Assembly: GCF_900302445.1 (NCBI RefSeq)
Contig: NZ_ONZF01000004.1
Coordinates: forward strand, 62,001-126,000
Direction: 5' to 3'
Origin: Palleronia abyssalis
Lineage (GTDB): Bacteria; Pseudomonadota; Alphaproteobacteria; Rhodobacterales; Rhodobacteraceae
DNA: 64,000 nt
Shown one piece after another: positions 62,596 through 64,000 of this stretch (the stretch's first letter is position 1; each line of letters begins with the position of its first letter). Under the pieces are notes generated by a model. It was not told the origin of the DNA, did not search any database, and saw only the letters and a list, made by a program, of their open reading frames with translations. A program made the position numbers and the translations under genes.

Positions 62596-63221
62596 TGGGT
62601 CCCGCCAGCCGCGTTCTGCCCCTCGTCGCGATGCTGGCACTGGCCGGCCCCGCGGCGGCACAAGACCTGACGGCGGCGGAACGCGATGTCCTGCCCCGCG
62701 TGCTGGACGTCGTGCAGGCCGACATCTTCCCGGACACGCCCGGCCTGGAAACCATCCTGCTACTGCATGACGAGGGCGAAAGCGCCGCCGATCTGGTGGT
62801 GCTGGACAGAACGCAGCGCACCGCGCTGCTCGTGGCGCGCGGGGTGGTCTTCTCCGGCGGGATGGGCGGCCAAAGCCCCTCGCTTTCGGCCCTTCCGAAC
62901 GGATCTCTGGCGCTCGACAGCCAGCAAATCGGCATCGGCCGCACCCCGTGGGAGCAACGCCTGACCCTGGCCTTCCGCGACGGCGCGCTGCGGGTCGCCG
63001 GGCTGACCTATACCGCCTGGGACCGTCTTTCGACCGCCTCGGCGACGTGCGACGTCAATCTTCTGGGCGGCGGGTGGACCACCGCATGGACCGGCGAAGC
63101 AGGCGCGGATCACACGGCCGATGGCACCGATGCCACGGGCGCGGTGCCATTGGACGACTGGGACATGTTTGCCCTGCCGACCCCGTGCGAGACCGCTTTG
63201 CGCGATGCGGGGATGCGGTAG
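62595..63221 (+). CDS. Exported protein of unknown function (208 aa)
   Basis: A 208-residue protein with a signal peptide (VLPLVAMLALAGPAAAQ). The mature part is beta-rich, with two Cys (TASATCDVN and LPTPCETA) that may form a disulfide. No family recognised. Its ATG overlaps the cobS stop by 1 nt, so it is translated with CobS. It takes the place next to cobS where I would expect cobT. Confidence 0.7.
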   Translation: MGPASRVLPLVAMLALAGPAAAQDLTAAERDVLPRVLDVVQADIFPDTPGLETILLLHDEGESAADLVVLDRTQRTALLVARGVVFSGGMGGQSPSLSALPNGSLALDSQQIGIGRTPWEQRLTLAFRDGALRVAGLTYTAWDRLSTASATCDVNLLGGGWTTAWTGEAGADHTADGTDATGAVPLDDWDMFALPTPCETALRDAGMR

Positions 63222-63257
63222 CGCACGCCACCTTCAGCCTCCCTTTACCCCGCTCGT

Positions 63258-63396
63258 GGCACATCCCGCCCTGCGCGCAATTGGAAGACCATACGAGAAC
63301 GGGAGGGGCCGTCCGGCTTGGCAATCGGACCGCCCTGACATGCTCTCACCGGTGAGACGACGGCCGGGGGTGACGCCCCGTCCCATCCCTCGTGAC
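63258..63396 (-). repeat. Intergenic repeat, copy B (about 140 bp, inverted relative to copy A)
   Basis: The reverse complement matches copy A at 47221-47363: the palindrome TCTCACCGGTGAGA is at 63344-63357, TCCCGCCCTGCGCGC at 63264-63278 and GGGTGACGCCCC at about 63368-63379. It lies between the exported-protein gene and the terminator of the next gene. Differences between copies are spread out, so the copies are old. Confidence 0.8.
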
Positions 63397-63441
63397 CCAA
63401 GGCGGGCCCGCCCCTTCTTCCGGCACATCACCGCAGACACG

Positions 63442-63473
63442 AAAAAGCCCGGCGCCGAGGGACGGCACCGGGC
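63442..63473 (-). terminator. Intrinsic terminator of the Ser/Gly-rich gene
   Basis: GCCCGGCGCCG (63447-63457) pairs with CGGCACCGGGC (63463-63473) with one mismatch and a 5-nt loop. On the minus strand it is followed by TTTTT (63446-63442), a regular Rho-independent form. Confidence 0.8.
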
Positions 63474-63495
63474 CTGAAATCACGTGCGCCGGGCC

Positions 63496-64000
63496 TTACT
63501 GCTGGCTGCCGCGCATGATCTGGTCGATGAACGCCTCGGGGCTGACGCCGGGCGGCAGGACGATGACCGACCCGCCGGAGCGTTGCGCCGACCCGCTCGG
63601 GCCTTGGTTACCCGTGGCGCTAGAGCCCTGATTCCCCACGGACTGATCGGGCGCGCTGCTGCCTCCGGACTGCGACTGGCGCATCTGATGCATCCGTTGC
63701 ATGACCTGCTGGCGGGCGTCCGAGACACCGCTCAGGTAGCCTTGCCGGTATCCCCGCTCATAGATCTGCTGGGCGAAGCCTTCGATATCCAGCATCACGG
63801 TCTGCCCCGCATTCTCGCCCGTCATACCGGGCATCTGCCCTGCCTGTGAAGATTGCATGTCCATATCCGACATCGCCTCATCCGCCGACTGGCTGGACAT
63901 GTCGGTGCCGCCGGATTGCCCGGTGCTGACGCTGGAATTGCCCGTGCCGGAGGTGTCCGAGGCGCTGGTCGATCCGTCCTCGTTCGCCGACATGCCGACC
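63496..64000 (-). CDS. Ser/Gly/Gln-rich protein, 5' end possibly outside window
   Basis: At least 165 residues from ATG at 63993; the frame is still open at the right edge, so the true start may lie further upstream. The N-terminal half is Ser/Asp/Gly/Met-rich low complexity; the middle has an ordered part (VMLDIEGFAQQIYERGYRQG, then SDARQQVMQRMHQMRQSQ); a second low-complexity stretch follows; the end has SVIVLPPGVSPEAFIDQIMR. No family recognised. A terminator follows. Confidence 0.6.
   Translation of the reverse strand, partial: VGMSANEDGSTSASDTSGTGNSSVSTGQSGGTDMSSQSADEAMSDMDMQSSQAGQMPGMTGENAGQTVMLDIEGFAQQIYERGYRQGYLSGVSDARQQVMQRMHQMRQSQSGGSSAPDQSVGNQGSSATGNQGPSGSAQRSGGSVIVLPPGVSPEAFIDQIMRGSQQ

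Noticed and set aside
1-64000. tRNA, rRNA or CRISPR arrays
   Set aside because: No tRNA-like cloverleaf with a GTTCRANNC arm, no rRNA sequence and no regularly spaced direct repeats of CRISPR length were noticed on reading the intergenic regions.

Overview
The window reads as a chromosomal segment of a high-GC alphaproteobacterium, most likely a member of the Rhodobacterales (Roseobacter/Paracoccus relatives). The signs are three TRAP or ABC sugar and acid transport operons, the RhaRSTPQUK/RhaDI rhamnose arrangement first described in rhizobia, a bolA gene beside a J-domain gene, a CobS cobaltochelatase AAA protein, a riboflavin cluster coupled to nusB and nrdR, and strong Shine-Dalgarno sites (GGAGG/AAGGA) before GC-rich genes. 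No rRNA, tRNA or CRISPR array was seen.

Layout. 1-8.8 kb is housekeeping: the end of pepN, a DJ-1/PfpI protein, an acyltransferase, a YdcF protein, two tandem lytic transglycosylases, gatB, a small lipoprotein, bolA and a J-domain protein. 8.8-13.5 kb is a gluconate-type locus: gntK plus TRAP genes on the minus strand, divergent from a LacI-type regulator, with two 14-16 bp palindromic operators between them. 13.5-24.1 kb is a complete L-rhamnose utilisation locus. Isomerase and aldolase/dehydrogenase genes run left; the DeoR regulator, ABC transporter, mutarotase and kinase genes run right. Arrays of 10-bp repeats lie in the shared promoter region. 24.1-26.3 kb holds a potassium-channel-like gene and a quinone oxidoreductase gene.

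26.3-37.5 kb is the most unusual part: two divergent operons around one 119-bp promoter region. The left operon encodes an intradiol ring-cleavage dioxygenase, an IclR regulator, a Tat-exported amidohydrolase, a free-standing MetE-like domain and a VOC protein. The right operon encodes a citryl-CoA-lyase-like protein, a class III CoA-transferase, a YciI protein, a complete TRAP transporter and an FMN reductase. Together they suggest a catabolic pathway (import, ring opening, CoA activation, lyase cleavage) whose substrate cannot be named from sequence.

37.5-41.8 kb is a graveyard of mobile DNA: a decayed IS91-type element (tyrosine recombinase plus internally deleted transposase), then an IS1182-type transposase with one frameshift. 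41.8-44.8 kb has an mmcB-like DNA-repair gene with a possible SOS box, and an overlapping pair encoding a membrane/coiled-coil protein and a ClpP-like periplasmic protein.

45-55.7 kb contains the riboflavin genes nusB, ribH, ribAB, ribE, ribD and nrdR, all on the minus strand. They are split by plus-strand insertions: a dihaem cytochrome c gene, and three capsule genes (kpsS, a polysaccharide export lipoprotein, kpsC). The GTP cyclohydrolase II half of RibAB lacks its zinc cysteines. 55.8-64 kb has two SDR genes, an alpha-glucosidase gene, yjbQ, an exported msrB, an ECF sigma/anti-sigma pair, cobS without an adjacent cobT, and a partial Ser/Gly-rich gene. A roughly 140-bp intergenic repeat occurs twice, in opposite orientations, at about 47.3 kb and 63.3 kb.
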